47,973 bases of DNA. It comes from Gemmatimonadota bacterium (GTDB taxonomy: Bacteria; Gemmatimonadota; Gemmatimonadetes; Palauibacterales; KS3-K002). This document shows, one piece after another, positions 32,709-43,197 of the stretch (position 1 is the first letter of the stretch; every line of letters begins with the position of its first letter). The notes under the pieces are model-generated. The model was not told where the DNA came from, ran no database searches, and saw nothing but the letters and a program-made list of their open reading frames with translations. The translations under genes and the position numbers were made by a program. The stretch covers positions 1,773,865 through 1,821,837 of the forward strand of contig CP070815.1 of the NCBI GenBank assembly GCA_020344215.1, in the 5' to 3' direction.

Positions 32709-32831
32709 TTTGTGATCAGTAGTCGGTAATCGGTAACTTGAAGGTTCCAGCTTCAGCCCTTCACACTTACCGATCACCGAATACCGTTTACCGACCACCG
32801 ACCACCGTTTACCGACCACCGATCACTACTC
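32696..32831. repeat. Heptad-phased inverted repeat element C
   Basis: From the last codons of agmatinase to just before ccdA. The right arm is eight consecutive perfect ACCGNNN 7-mers at 32769-32824: ACCGATC, ACCGAAT, ACCGTTT, ACCGACC, ACCGACC, ACCGTTT, ACCGACC, ACCGATC. The left arm (32696-32737) is the reverse orientation in the same 7-nt phase: TGGTAAA, CGGTAGT, TTGTGAT, CAGTAGT, CGGTAAT, CGGTAAC. The spacer is 32738-32768. Confidence 0.87.
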
Positions 32832-32839
32832 AGGGTCAC

Positions 32840-33580
32840 ATGCAGGACGGAACCTCAATCGGAATCTTCGTGGCATTCGTTGCCGGGCTGCTCTCCTTCC
32901 TCAGTCCCTGCGTTCTTCCCCTGGTTCCTTCCTACGTATCGTTCGTCACCGGGCTCGGCCTGGAAGAGCTCGAGCAAGGCGGCGGCGAGGTAAAGCGGGT
33001 GACGCTCGTCCACGCGCTTCTGTTCGTGGCCGGGTTCACCCTGATCTTCCTGCTGATGGGTGCTTCGGCCACGTACGTCGGCCAGCTGCTTCGCGTTTAC
33101 CAGGACGTAATCGCCCGCGTCGGCGGCGTCATCATCATACTTTTTGGAATCTTGCTGCTCGGCGTGGTCCCAATCCCGGCGTTGAGCCGCGAGAGGCGGT
33201 ACCAGTTCCAGAGCAAACCTGTGGGCTACGCCGGCACGGTGGCGGTGGGTGTCGCCTTCGGCGCCGGCTGGGTCCCCTGCATCGGCCCGATCCTCGGCGC
33301 CATCCTGACGCTGGCAGCGACCCGGGCCGACGTAGCTCAGGGGATGGGATTGCTGTTCGTCTACTCGCTGGGACTGGCGATCCCCTTCGTCCTGAGCGCC
33401 GTGGCGCTCACCGCCTTCCTCGCCTGGTTCCAGAAGTTCCGCCGCTACGTCCGCTACGTTGAGTGGGTGGCGGGGATCCTGCTCATCCTGGTGGGGCTGC
33501 TCCTGGCCAGCGGCAAGTTCACCGTGCTGGCGGGCTGGCTCATCCAGTTCACGCCCGACCTCCTGCTCGAGCGCATCTAG
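32840..33580 (+). CDS. ccdA: CcdA-type thiol-disulfide transport membrane protein
   Basis: 246 residues, about six membrane helices. The two Cys-Pro motifs that relay electrons across the membrane are in SFLSPCVLPLVPSYVSFVTG and GAGWVPCIGPILGA. CcdA takes reducing equivalents from cytosolic thioredoxin to periplasmic reductases for cytochrome c maturation or disulfide repair. It has no periplasmic thioredoxin-like domain, unlike DsbD. The ATG at 32840 follows repeat element C; an upstream in-frame start at 32738 would translate the repeat (RPPTTVYRPP) and is rejected. Thioredoxin reductase at 22 kb could supply electrons. Confidence 0.92.
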   Translation: MQDGTSIGIFVAFVAGLLSFLSPCVLPLVPSYVSFVTGLGLEELEQGGGEVKRVTLVHALLFVAGFTLIFLLMGASATYVGQLLRVYQDVIARVGGVIIILFGILLLGVVPIPALSRERRYQFQSKPVGYAGTVAVGVAFGAGWVPCIGPILGAILTLAATRADVAQGMGLLFVYSLGLAIPFVLSAVALTAFLAWFQKFRRYVRYVEWVAGILLILVGLLLASGKFTVLAGWLIQFTPDLLLERI

Positions 33581-33635
33581 CGGCAGAAGAAAGAGCCTGC
33601 GGCGCCCCACCACCGAGCGCGGAGAGCCGGAGCGG

Positions 33636-35396
33636 CTAGGCGGCGCCCGCGTCTACCTCGAGGCTCTCCTCCAGTAGCTGGCGCCTCAGCAGACGGGCGT
33701 AGACGCCGTCGGCTTCCAGCAGCTCGGCATGTACACCGCGCTCGACGATCTCCCCGTCCTCTACCACGAGGATGAGGTCGGCGTCCTTCACGGCGCTGAC
33801 GCGGTGCGATACGATGATGCTCGTTCGCAGCCGGAGGACGTCTTGCAGGCCTTCGAGTATCGCCGCTTCCGTGTGGGTGTCGACCGAGGAGAGCGCATCG
33901 TCGAGGATTAGCACCGGCGCCTCACGGGTCAGCGCACGGGCCAGTGTGGCCCGCTGCTTCTGGCCCCCCGATAGGTTAATGCCGCGCTCGCCGAGCTGCG
34001 TGTCGAAGCCCTTGGGAAAGTCGCGGACTGTGTCGGCCAGCTGGGCGATCTCAGCCGCCCCTTCGATGCGGGGCTGATCGTCGCCGTTCTGCAGGCCGAA
34101 GGCGATGTTGGCAGCCAACGTCTCGGAGAACAGAAAGGGCTCCTGCGGGACCATGGCGATGAGGCGGCGCAACTGTTCGAGTCGGATCTGCTGCAGCGGT
34201 GTACCGTCCAGCAGGATTTCGCCTTCGTCGGGATCGTAGAGTCGCGGGATGAGCCTAACGACGGAGCTCTTGCCGGAGCCGGTTCGTCCGACGATGGCGA
34301 CGGTCTGCCCGGGCTCGATGCTGAACGAGACGTCGCGGAGCACGTAACGCTCCGTGCCCGGGTAGCGGAAAGAGACTCTCCGGAACTCGATGGCGCCCTT
34401 AGGCGCTTCGATCTCGATCGGCTGTTCCATATCCCGGATCGACGGCTCCGCGCCCATGATTTCCTGTATGCGGCCCATCGACGCGGCGCCGCGCTCGAAC
34501 AAGTTGATCACCCAGCCGAGTGCGATCATCGGCCAGGTGAGCTGTAGCAGGTAGAAGGCGAAGGCGACGAAATCGCCGATGGTGATGCGCCCCAAGATCA
34601 CGTCGCGGCCGCCGACGCCGAGCACAATCACCGCGCCCAGGCCGGTGAGCAGCATGAGCGCCGGGAAGAACAGCCCCCATACCTTGGCCAGCCGCATGTT
34701 CCGCGTCATGTAGTCGCGGTTGAGCTGGGCGAAGCGGGCGGCCTGGGCGTCCTCCTGCACGTAAGCGCGCACGATACGGGCACCTGCCAGGTTCTCCTGG
34801 GCCATTGTCGAGATGCGGCCGAACTGTGCCTGGATCGCCTCGAAGCGCTTGTGGATCTCGCGGCCGAAGTAAATGGTGATCGGCGGTACCGCGGCCAGCG
34901 GCAGGATGGCCAGGACCGTCAAGCGCAGGTCGATGAGGACGAGCATGGTGAGCGCGATTATCGAGACGACCGTCGTGTTCACGAGGTACATGATCGCCGG
35001 CCCGATCACCATGCGGACTGCCGGAATGTCGTTGGTCGCCCGACTCATCAGCTCGCCGGTGGGGACGCGCCCGTAGAAGTCGGGCGCCAGCCTCAGCAGG
35101 TGGGCAAAGTAGTCGTCACGCAGGTCGTTCTCCACATGGCGGCTCATGCCGTTCAAGAGCTGCCGCATCTGGTACCTGCCGATGCCGCCGACGAGCGAGA
35201 AGCCGACGATGGCCCCCGCGTAGGCGGCGAGCCCTGCCGCGGTAATACCCTGTTCCAGGGCGTCGATGGCGAGCTTCAGCAGGTAGGGCCAGGTGAGGGC
35301 GAACAGGTTGCTCACCACTACCAGGCTGAGGCCTGCGGCAATCCTCCGCCGGTAGCGCCGCGCGTAAGGGAGTAGCGGTGCGAGCTGCTTCAGCAC
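33636..35396 (-). CDS. ABC-type multidrug/lipid exporter (MsbA-like)
   Basis: 586-residue half-transporter with fused domains: about six membrane helices in residues 1-310, then an ATPase. Walker A GRTGSGKSSVVRL, Q-loop MVPQEPFLFSETLAANIAFG, signature NLSGGQKQRATLARALTREAPVLILDDALSSVD (Walker B and D-loop) and H-loop IIVSHRVSAVKDADLILV. It should act as a homodimer exporting a hydrophobic compound or lipid; substrate unknown. GTG start at 35396, 1 bp after the stop of the gamma-glutamyltransferase gene, so translation is coupled. Confidence 0.93.
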   Translation of the reverse strand: MLKQLAPLLPYARRYRRRIAAGLSLVVVSNLFALTWPYLLKLAIDALEQGITAAGLAAYAGAIVGFSLVGGIGRYQMRQLLNGMSRHVENDLRDDYFAHLLRLAPDFYGRVPTGELMSRATNDIPAVRMVIGPAIMYLVNTTVVSIIALTMLVLIDLRLTVLAILPLAAVPPITIYFGREIHKRFEAIQAQFGRISTMAQENLAGARIVRAYVQEDAQAARFAQLNRDYMTRNMRLAKVWGLFFPALMLLTGLGAVIVLGVGGRDVILGRITIGDFVAFAFYLLQLTWPMIALGWVINLFERGAASMGRIQEIMGAEPSIRDMEQPIEIEAPKGAIEFRRVSFRYPGTERYVLRDVSFSIEPGQTVAIVGRTGSGKSSVVRLIPRLYDPDEGEILLDGTPLQQIRLEQLRRLIAMVPQEPFLFSETLAANIAFGLQNGDDQPRIEGAAEIAQLADTVRDFPKGFDTQLGERGINLSGGQKQRATLARALTREAPVLILDDALSSVDTHTEAAILEGLQDVLRLRTSIIVSHRVSAVKDADLILVVEDGEIVERGVHAELLEADGVYARLLRRQLLEESLEVDAGAA

Positions 35397-35397
35397 A

Positions 35398-37146
<1,749 letters not shown>

Positions 37147-37180
37147 ATGCCGTTCCTTTCTCCGTGGTCGATGCCGCCTG

Positions 37181-37864
37181 CTAGACGGCGATTTTCGGGC
37201 AAAGACCCTCCAGCACGCAAGTGTCGCATGCCGGACGGCTTGCCCGGCAGACCGCACGTCCGTGCCTTATCAGCTGGATGTGAAAGGAGAAGCGCAGCTC
37301 GGGCGGGACTGAGCTGTCGCCGTTAAGCAGTCCGTGTGCCTGGTCCGCGCTGGCGCCTGCGGGGATGAGGCCCAGGCGGCGCGCGACACGGTGAACATGT
37401 GTGTCTACCGGCATATAGGGCCGGCCCATCGAGAAGCAGAGCACGCACGCCGCAGTCTTCGCGCCGACGCCGCGGAAACTCGTCAGGTACTCGATCACCT
37501 CAGCGTCGGTCATACCCTTCAAGTGCGACAGGTCGAGGTCGCCCTGCTCCTCGTAGATGGCCTGGAGCGTCTCCTGCAGTGTGCGCGCTTTCTGCTTCCA
37601 GAGCCCGGCCGACTTGATCGCCTGCTCGACCGCGCTGCGAGGCGCGGCTCGCACCGACTCCCAGTCGGGGAAGCGCTGGCGCAACGACTCGTAGGCGCGA
37701 TCCCGATTCGCGTCGTTCGTGTTCTGACTGAGGATCGTCAGCATCAGCTCGTCCAGCGGGCCGATCCGCCTCCTCTTCGCCGACCCGTAGTGGTCTTCGA
37801 GACGGCGGTGCAGCGCCCGGACGCGCCGGCGCAGCGATCGGGGCGGCGCGCTCGTCGCTACCAT
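37181..37864 (-). CDS. nth: Endonuclease III (DNA glycosylase/AP lyase)
   Basis: 227 residues. The helix-hairpin-helix FRGVGAKTAACVL supplies the catalytic Lys, and VDTHVHRVARRLGLI the catalytic Asp. A C-terminal 4Fe-4S cluster is bound by C-x6-C-x2-C-x5-C (CRASRPACDTCVLEGLC). It removes oxidised pyrimidines and nicks the abasic site. LTILSQNTNDANRDRAY is the usual N-terminal motif. The ATG at 37864 overlaps the end of the M20 gene by 7 bp, so they are coupled. The ggt gene follows after 34 bp. Confidence 0.95.
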   Translation of the reverse strand: MVATSAPPRSLRRRVRALHRRLEDHYGSAKRRRIGPLDELMLTILSQNTNDANRDRAYESLRQRFPDWESVRAAPRSAVEQAIKSAGLWKQKARTLQETLQAIYEEQGDLDLSHLKGMTDAEVIEYLTSFRGVGAKTAACVLCFSMGRPYMPVDTHVHRVARRLGLIPAGASADQAHGLLNGDSSVPPELRFSFHIQLIRHGRAVCRASRPACDTCVLEGLCPKIAV

Positions 37865-39039
37865 TCGGTCAGCACCCTGTGCGCAGCAGCCGCCAGCACC
37901 GCAGCGCCGCGGGGCAGGCAGCTCTCGTCGATGTCGAAGCGCGGGGAGTGATGGTTACGCCTGTCGCCCTCGATGCCGGCGCCCAACCAGAAGAAACAGC
38001 CGGGCGCCTCCCGTGCCAAGAACGCGAAATCTTCCGCGCCCATGATCAGCTCGGCGGTACCCACGCCTTCCTCGCCGACCACCTCGAGCGCCGCTGTCCG
38101 GACGAGCTCGGTGAGCCTCGCGTCGTTGACCACCGGCGGATACCCCGGTTGGATCTCGATCCGCCCCTCACCGCCCATGGCGTCCGCCACGGCGAACGCG
38201 CGCCGCAGCTCCTCGTGTAGTCTCTCGCGTACCTCCGCGTCGAAGTAGCGGAGCGTGCCATCGAGGCGGACCTCGCTGCACAGGATGTTTTCAGCCGTGC
38301 CGCCGGCGATCTTGCCGAAAGTGACAACCGCCGGTAGCAGTGGGTCGATACGACGGGCTACGATGGCCTGCACCGCGAGCAGAACGTGGCTGGCGAGCAG
38401 CAGGGCGTCCTGGCCCTCGTGGGGCAAGGCGGCGTGGGCGTTGGCCCCTTCGATCGTCCCGAACAACGTGTCGTTTCCCGCCATCAGCCGGCCTTCGCGG
38501 AACAGCAGCTGGCCGGCCGGCGATTCGGCGGCGACGTGCAGGCCGACGATCGCATCCACGCCCGCCATCACGCCGTCGCCGATCATACGCTGCGCACCGC
38601 TCAGGTTCTCCGCATCCGTCGTCTCCTCCGACGGCTGGAAGATGAGGCGGACGCGGCCCGGTGGTAGCTCCCCGTGCTTCGCGCTCTCGGCCAGCAACGA
38701 TGCCGCGCCGAGCAGGCAGGCGACGTGGGCGTCGTGCCCGCACGCGTGCATGATGCCGTCCACCTGCGAGCGATACGAGACGTCGTTCGCTTCCTGGATT
38801 GGCAGGGCGTCCATGTCGGCGCGGAGCGCCACAAGAGGGCCGTCGCCGCTGCCGATTTCGCCAACGCACCCGGTGACCCCGACGCCGGTGCGCGCTTCGC
38901 ATCCCAAGCTCTTCAGCCGGTCGGCGACGAGAGCGGCGGTGCGGGTCTCCTGGAACGACAGCTCGGGGTGAGCGTGGATGTCGCGCCGGATCTCAACCAA
39001 CTCGCCGGCAAGTGCGTTGGCTCTGGAAAGTAGGTCCAT
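37858..39039 (-). CDS. M20 amidohydrolase (N-acyl amino acid / hippurate hydrolase family)
   Basis: 393 residues. Di-metal binding segments are IHAHPELSFQE, ALRADMDALPIQEAN, MHACGHDAHVACLLGAA, FQPSEETTDAENLSGA, a dimerisation domain in the middle, and NHHSPRFDIDE at the end. Members remove acyl groups from N-acyl amino acids, or cleave indole-acetyl-amino acids; the true substrate is not set by sequence. It heads the minus-strand run M20-nth-ggt-ABC and is divergent from murQ, with a 117-bp spacer. Confidence 0.92.
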   Translation of the reverse strand: MDLLSRANALAGELVEIRRDIHAHPELSFQETRTAALVADRLKSLGCEARTGVGVTGCVGEIGSGDGPLVALRADMDALPIQEANDVSYRSQVDGIMHACGHDAHVACLLGAASLLAESAKHGELPPGRVRLIFQPSEETTDAENLSGAQRMIGDGVMAGVDAIVGLHVAAESPAGQLLFREGRLMAGNDTLFGTIEGANAHAALPHEGQDALLLASHVLLAVQAIVARRIDPLLPAVVTFGKIAGGTAENILCSEVRLDGTLRYFDAEVRERLHEELRRAFAVADAMGGEGRIEIQPGYPPVVNDARLTELVRTAALEVVGEEGVGTAELIMGAEDFAFLAREAPGCFFWLGAGIEGDRRNHHSPRFDIDESCLPRGAAVLAAAAHRVLTEW

Positions 39040-39116
39040 CTCGCTCCCTTGTTGTCTTTTTGGGCGAGCCTGCGAAGGTTAGGTTTCTGGGCAAGCTTCG
39101 GCAACGGTGTAGTGAC

Positions 39117-39135
39117 GGACGCCGGCCCGGCGTCC
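39117..39135. promoter_or_regulatory. Perfect 19-bp palindrome upstream of murQ
   Basis: GGACGCCGG-C-CCGGCGTCC, 9-bp arms around a single base, 22 bp before the ATG of murQ in the spacer with the divergent M20 gene. It could be an operator or an mRNA hairpin that affects murQ translation. Confidence 0.5.
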
Positions 39136-39156
39136 TGTACCCAATTCGGCGCGCCC

Positions 39157-40590
39157 ATGACTGACGATCTCTTCGACCCGCGGCTCACCGAACAGAAGAA
39201 CCCGAGGACGAGCGACATCGACCTCGCTGACGCGCTGGAGATCGTCGATCTTATCAACGCCGAGGACGCGTCCGTGCCCGGCGCGGTGCACGCGGAGCGC
39301 GAGTCGATCGCCGAGGCGATCGCGATCGCGGTCGAGTGCTTCAAACGTGGTGGTCGGCTGATTTATGTAGGCGCGGGGACAAGTGGCCGGCTCGGCGTGC
39401 TCGATGCCACCGAGTGCCCACCCACTTTCGGCAGCGAACCCGAGATGGTGCAGGGCATCATCGCTGGCGGTCCCCAGGCGCTCACACGTAGCCAGGAGGG
39501 CGCTGAGGACCGGACCGAGGATGGGGTCGTGGCGATGGATGGGGCCCAGGTCGGCCCCGACGACTTCGTCTTCGGGATCGCCACGTCGAGCACCACGCCG
39601 TACGTGCGTGCGGCGCTCGCACGCGCCGCCGAGCGCGGCGCCCGGACCGGCTTTCTCTGCTGCACCGAGCCCGGCGCTGAGACGCGAGAACTCGTCGATG
39701 TGTGCATCGTGCCGCTGACCGGTCCGGAGGTGGTCGCGGGCTCAACGCGGATGAAGGCCGGGACCGCCACGAAGTTGGTGCTCAACACGCTGACCACCGG
39801 CGCGATGATCCGGCTGGGCAAGGTCTACGGCAACCTCATGGTCGACCTGCAGGCGTGGAGCGAGAAGCTGATCGACCGCAGTGCACGCATCATGGTGGCC
39901 GCCACCGGGTGCTCTCATGAGGAAGCGCTGCCGTTCATCGAGAAAGCCGGCGGCTCGGTCAAGCTGGCCGTCGTGATGAAGCGTGCCGGCCTGAGCCGCG
40001 AGCTGGCGGCGCTATACCTCGCCGAGTCGGATGGCTTCGCCCGCCGGGCCCTCGAGCTGGCGGAAGCGGCGGACACTTCAGGGCAGCCGTTCGCCCTCTA
40101 TCCGGCTGCGCCGCCGGACGAGGGGAGTATAGAGCTGGTGCGCTCCGCGCTCCTCGGCGTGTCGGATGCGCTTGCTGAGCTCACCAACGGCGTTCCGAAC
40201 GAGCAGCTGCGCGCGAGACCGAGTGAAGAGACCTGGTGTGCCAAGGAGCATGTCGAGCACCTGATCGTCTGGGATGAGATATTCTTCGGCCGGGTCACGG
40301 CGATCCTGAGCCGGGACGATCCGGTCATTGCCGATCGCGATGTTGAGGCTGAGAATCGCGGGATCTCGAGGAGCGGCGCGCGCGACGCGCCGATCGAAGA
40401 TCTCGTTCGCAGGTTTCGCGAGGGGCGGAATGCGGCTGTAAATCTCGTGGCGGGCGCGCCAGCCGAAGACTGGGCGCGTGCGGGCCGGCATGAGGTGTAC
40501 GGGTCGATCTCCGTCTATCAGATCCTGCGCTGCACGATCTGGCACGATCACCGTCACCTCGAAGCGGTTCGCCGCCTCGTCACCGAATAG
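39157..40590 (+). CDS. murQ: MurNAc-6-phosphate etherase fused to a DinB-like domain
   Basis: 477 residues. Residues about 1-300 are MurQ: LTEQKNPRTSDIDL, GGRLIYVGAGTSGRLGVLDATECPPTFGSEPEMV, FGIATSSTTPYVRAAL, EVVAGSTRMKAGTATKLVLNTLTTGAMI and GNLMVDL. MurQ splits the lactyl ether of MurNAc-6-P to give GlcNAc-6-P. Residues about 325-477 are a DinB/YfiT-like four-helix domain (WCAKEHVEHLIVWDEIFFGRVTA, IWHDHRHLEAVRRL) whose His residues could hold a metal. Normal MurQ is about 300 residues, so this is a fusion. It overlaps no neighbour; anmK starts 5 bp later. Confidence 0.9.
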   Translation: MTDDLFDPRLTEQKNPRTSDIDLADALEIVDLINAEDASVPGAVHAERESIAEAIAIAVECFKRGGRLIYVGAGTSGRLGVLDATECPPTFGSEPEMVQGIIAGGPQALTRSQEGAEDRTEDGVVAMDGAQVGPDDFVFGIATSSTTPYVRAALARAAERGARTGFLCCTEPGAETRELVDVCIVPLTGPEVVAGSTRMKAGTATKLVLNTLTTGAMIRLGKVYGNLMVDLQAWSEKLIDRSARIMVAATGCSHEEALPFIEKAGGSVKLAVVMKRAGLSRELAALYLAESDGFARRALELAEAADTSGQPFALYPAAPPDEGSIELVRSALLGVSDALAELTNGVPNEQLRARPSEETWCAKEHVEHLIVWDEIFFGRVTAILSRDDPVIADRDVEAENRGISRSGARDAPIEDLVRRFREGRNAAVNLVAGAPAEDWARAGRHEVYGSISVYQILRCTIWHDHRHLEAVRRLVTE

Positions 40591-40594
40591 CGCC

Positions 40595-41737
40595 TTGAGC
40601 CTCCGTTACCTTGGTCTCATGTCCGGCACCTCGCTGGACGGCGTCGACGCGGCGCTGGTCGTCGTGGAGGAGCAAGGCGGTCGGCTGGGTGCCTTCGTCG
40701 AAGCTTTTGTCTCGGTCCCGTACGCGCCCGAACAACGGGCCGCCATCCTGGCGGCACTGTCCGGCGGTCCCCAGGAACTCTGCCGCATCAACATTGATCT
40801 TGGAAGCTGGTTGGCCGACGCCGCGCTCACGCTCTTGCAGCGTGCCGGCGTCTCGCCCGTCGATGTAGCCGCCGTCGGATCCCACGGGCAGACGATCTGG
40901 CACGAGCCGCCGACAGGTGGCGTGGCCGGCGCCACTCTGCAGCTCGGCGAGCCGGCGGTGATCGCGGAGCGGCTGGGCGTGCCGGTGGTCTCCGACTTCC
41001 GGGCGCGTGATGTGGCAGCGGGTGGGCACGGCGCGCCGCTGGTTCCGCTGGTCGACCAGCTGCTTTTCTCGATCCCGGACGGGCGGCGCGCGCTCCAGAA
41101 CATCGGTGGCATCGCCAACGTCACGCTGCTGCCGCCGGAAGGGTCGGGCGAGCCGGTAGTCGCCTTCGATAGCGGTCCGGGCGTTGCCGTGCTGGATGCC
41201 GTGGTTGGGATCGTCAGCGACGGCGCGGACCGCTGCGACGTCGACGGCCATCGAGCTGCCCGCGGGCAGCCCGGCGAGGAGCTGCTGGCCCGGCTCCTCG
41301 ACGACGACTACTTCCGTCGGCGGCCGCCCAAGTCCACGGGCCGTGAACGTTACGGCGCCAAGTACGCCCGGGCTGTGGTTCGGCAGGGGCGGGAACTTGG
41401 CCTCTCCGATGACGACCTGGTCGCCACGGTCACCGCGCTGACGGCCCGCACCATCGCCGACGCCTATCGCGAGTTCTTGATCGACGACTTGATGCCGGAA
41501 GAGTGCATCGTCTCCGGCGGTGGCGCCCGTAACCCGACGCTCATGCAGATGCTGGTCGCGGGGCTCGACCCGGTTCCGGTTACCGACCTGTCGGCGCTGG
41601 GCTGGGATCCCGACGCCAAGGAAGCGGCCGCCTTCGCCCTCCTCACCCACCTGTTCCAGACGGGGCGGCCCGGCAACCTGCCGTCCGTCACCGGCGCCGC
41701 CGGCCCGCGTGTCCTCGGGAAGCTGACCCCGCCATGA
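40595..41737 (+). CDS. anmK: Anhydro-N-acetylmuramic acid kinase
   Basis: 380 residues. AnmK opens the 1,6-anhydro ring of anhMurNAc and phosphorylates it, giving MurNAc-6-P for MurQ. The start is TTG at 40595: its product reads LSLRYLGLMSGTSLDGVDAA, matching the family N-terminus, whereas the first ATG (40619) falls inside the GLMSGTSLDG motif. Other motifs are AVGSHGQTIWHEP, VSDFRARDVAAGGHGAPLVPLVDQLLF, NIGGIANVT, DSGPG and VSGGGARNP. No clear ribosome-binding site precedes it, so coupling to murQ is likely. It overlaps the next gene by 4 bp. Confidence 0.94.
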   Translation: MSLRYLGLMSGTSLDGVDAALVVVEEQGGRLGAFVEAFVSVPYAPEQRAAILAALSGGPQELCRINIDLGSWLADAALTLLQRAGVSPVDVAAVGSHGQTIWHEPPTGGVAGATLQLGEPAVIAERLGVPVVSDFRARDVAAGGHGAPLVPLVDQLLFSIPDGRRALQNIGGIANVTLLPPEGSGEPVVAFDSGPGVAVLDAVVGIVSDGADRCDVDGHRAARGQPGEELLARLLDDDYFRRRPPKSTGRERYGAKYARAVVRQGRELGLSDDDLVATVTALTARTIADAYREFLIDDLMPEECIVSGGGARNPTLMQMLVAGLDPVPVTDLSALGWDPDAKEAAAFALLTHLFQTGRPGNLPSVTGAAGPRVLGKLTPP

Positions 41738-43197
41738 ACCCGGCCCGCCTCGTGTTTCCAGCTATCCGCTGGGGCGACCGAAGCGTTGAGAAGGTGTGGC
41801 GCGAGGTCCGCCGCCATCTCGATATGGGCGTGGGCGGATTCGTCGTCTTCGGCGGCAGCGTCAGCGCCATGCGTGAACTTGTGGGGCGAACGCTCGAGCG
41901 GGAGAGCCGGCCGGTGTTGTTCGCCTCCGACCTGGAGCGCGGCGCAGGTCAGCAGTTCGAGGATGCCACGCCTGTGCCACCACCGGCCGCGTTGGCGTCG
42001 TTAAACGACACGGCGATCCCGGTGGCCGCAAGGATCACGGCATGCGAAGCAGCCTCCGCCGGGATAGGCTGGGTGCTGGCGCCCGTCGCCGATCTGGATG
42101 TCGAGTCGCTGAATCCCATCGTTGGGACTCGCAGCTTCGGGCCCGATCCGGCGGCAGTCGCGGCCCGTGTGCGCGCTTGGGTGGCGACGGTGCAGGACGA
42201 AGGGATCCACGCCTGCGTCAAGCACTTCCCGGGTCACGGGCGTACGACCGCTGATTCGCACAGCGAGCTACCTACCGTGAGATGGACACGGGAGACCCTC
42301 GAAGCCGACCTCGCGCCGTTCCGCGCTGCCGTCGAGGCGGAGGTTAGCTCGGTGATGCTGGCCCACGTCTGCTATCCGGCACTCGATCCCTCGGGTGTGC
42401 CGGCCAGCCTTTCGCCGAAGATCGTGCGGCTGCTGCGCAGGGAGCTTCAGTTCGATGGTCTAATCGCCAGCGATGCTTTGATCATGGCGGCGGTGTCGGC
42501 ATCGGGACGCTCCGAGACGGAGGCGGCCGTCGAGGCAGCGCGAGCGGGCTGTGATGCCCTGCTCTATCCGTCGTCAGCGGCGGAAACGATCGCGGCGCTC
42601 AAGGCGGCACTCGAGTCGAGGGAACTCGACGCGCGGCAGCTGGCCAGGTCGGGAGAGCGCGTAGAGATCGCCGCTCGAACGGCGGACATATTGATCGATG
42701 ACCCGATTCCGGTCTCGAGCTACGCTCGTGCTCTGGAGATGGCCGTCGCATCGATCACGACGATCCGCGGCGTGCCCCCTCACTGGCGACCGGCGCAAAC
42801 GTTCCGGGTCCACGTGGTTGATGACGATGTGGTGGGGTTGCCGGACGGCGTGGCAGGGCCGAGCACAGTGCCGCCCGACCGCAGCCGACTGGCGAAATCG
42901 CTCGAGGAACGTGGCGCCGTCACGGTCGTTCCACAGTCGGAGGCGCCGGCCATCGATCTGGCGGCCGTCTTCTCCGACGTCAAAGGCTGGAAGCGTCGCT
43001 CCTGGTTGGCCCCCGAGCGAGCGCGTGAAGTCAACGCGATCCTCCAGCGCGCGCCGGACGCGACGGTCATCCTCTTCGGTCATCCCCGCCTGGCGCAGCA
43101 GTTGCCCGGTGCCGAGAACCTGCTCTGTGCTTGGTGCGGCGACCCGCTCATGCAGGAGGCGGCGGCCGAGCACCTGCTGGGCAGTCCATCCGGATGA
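41734..43197 (+). CDS. nagZ: Glycoside hydrolase family 3 (NagZ-like beta-N-acetylglucosaminidase)
   Basis: 487 residues. The GH3 barrel has GGFVVFGGS, FASDLERGAGQ, WVLAPVADLDVE, NPIVGTRSFG, the NagZ catalytic-loop motif CVKHFPGHGRTTADSHSELP and the nucleophile Asp in IASDALIMAAV. NagZ removes GlcNAc from GlcNAc-anhMurNAc. Residues after about 330 form an extra C-terminal region (VPPHWRPAQTFRVHVVDDD...), longer than the about 340-residue cytosolic NagZ, resembling a GH3 C-terminal domain. No signal peptide, so it works in the cytosol. It overlaps both neighbours by 4 bp (ATGA). Confidence 0.9.
   Translation: MNPARLVFPAIRWGDRSVEKVWREVRRHLDMGVGGFVVFGGSVSAMRELVGRTLERESRPVLFASDLERGAGQQFEDATPVPPPAALASLNDTAIPVAARITACEAASAGIGWVLAPVADLDVESLNPIVGTRSFGPDPAAVAARVRAWVATVQDEGIHACVKHFPGHGRTTADSHSELPTVRWTRETLEADLAPFRAAVEAEVSSVMLAHVCYPALDPSGVPASLSPKIVRLLRRELQFDGLIASDALIMAAVSASGRSETEAAVEAARAGCDALLYPSSAAETIAALKAALESRELDARQLARSGERVEIAARTADILIDDPIPVSSYARALEMAVASITTIRGVPPHWRPAQTFRVHVVDDDVVGLPDGVAGPSTVPPDRSRLAKSLEERGAVTVVPQSEAPAIDLAAVFSDVKGWKRRSWLAPERAREVNAILQRAPDATVILFGHPRLAQQLPGAENLLCAWCGDPLMQEAAAEHLLGSPSG

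Noticed and set aside
32769..32824. CRISPR array
   Set aside because: The unit is 7 nt with no spacers, and no cas genes are near.
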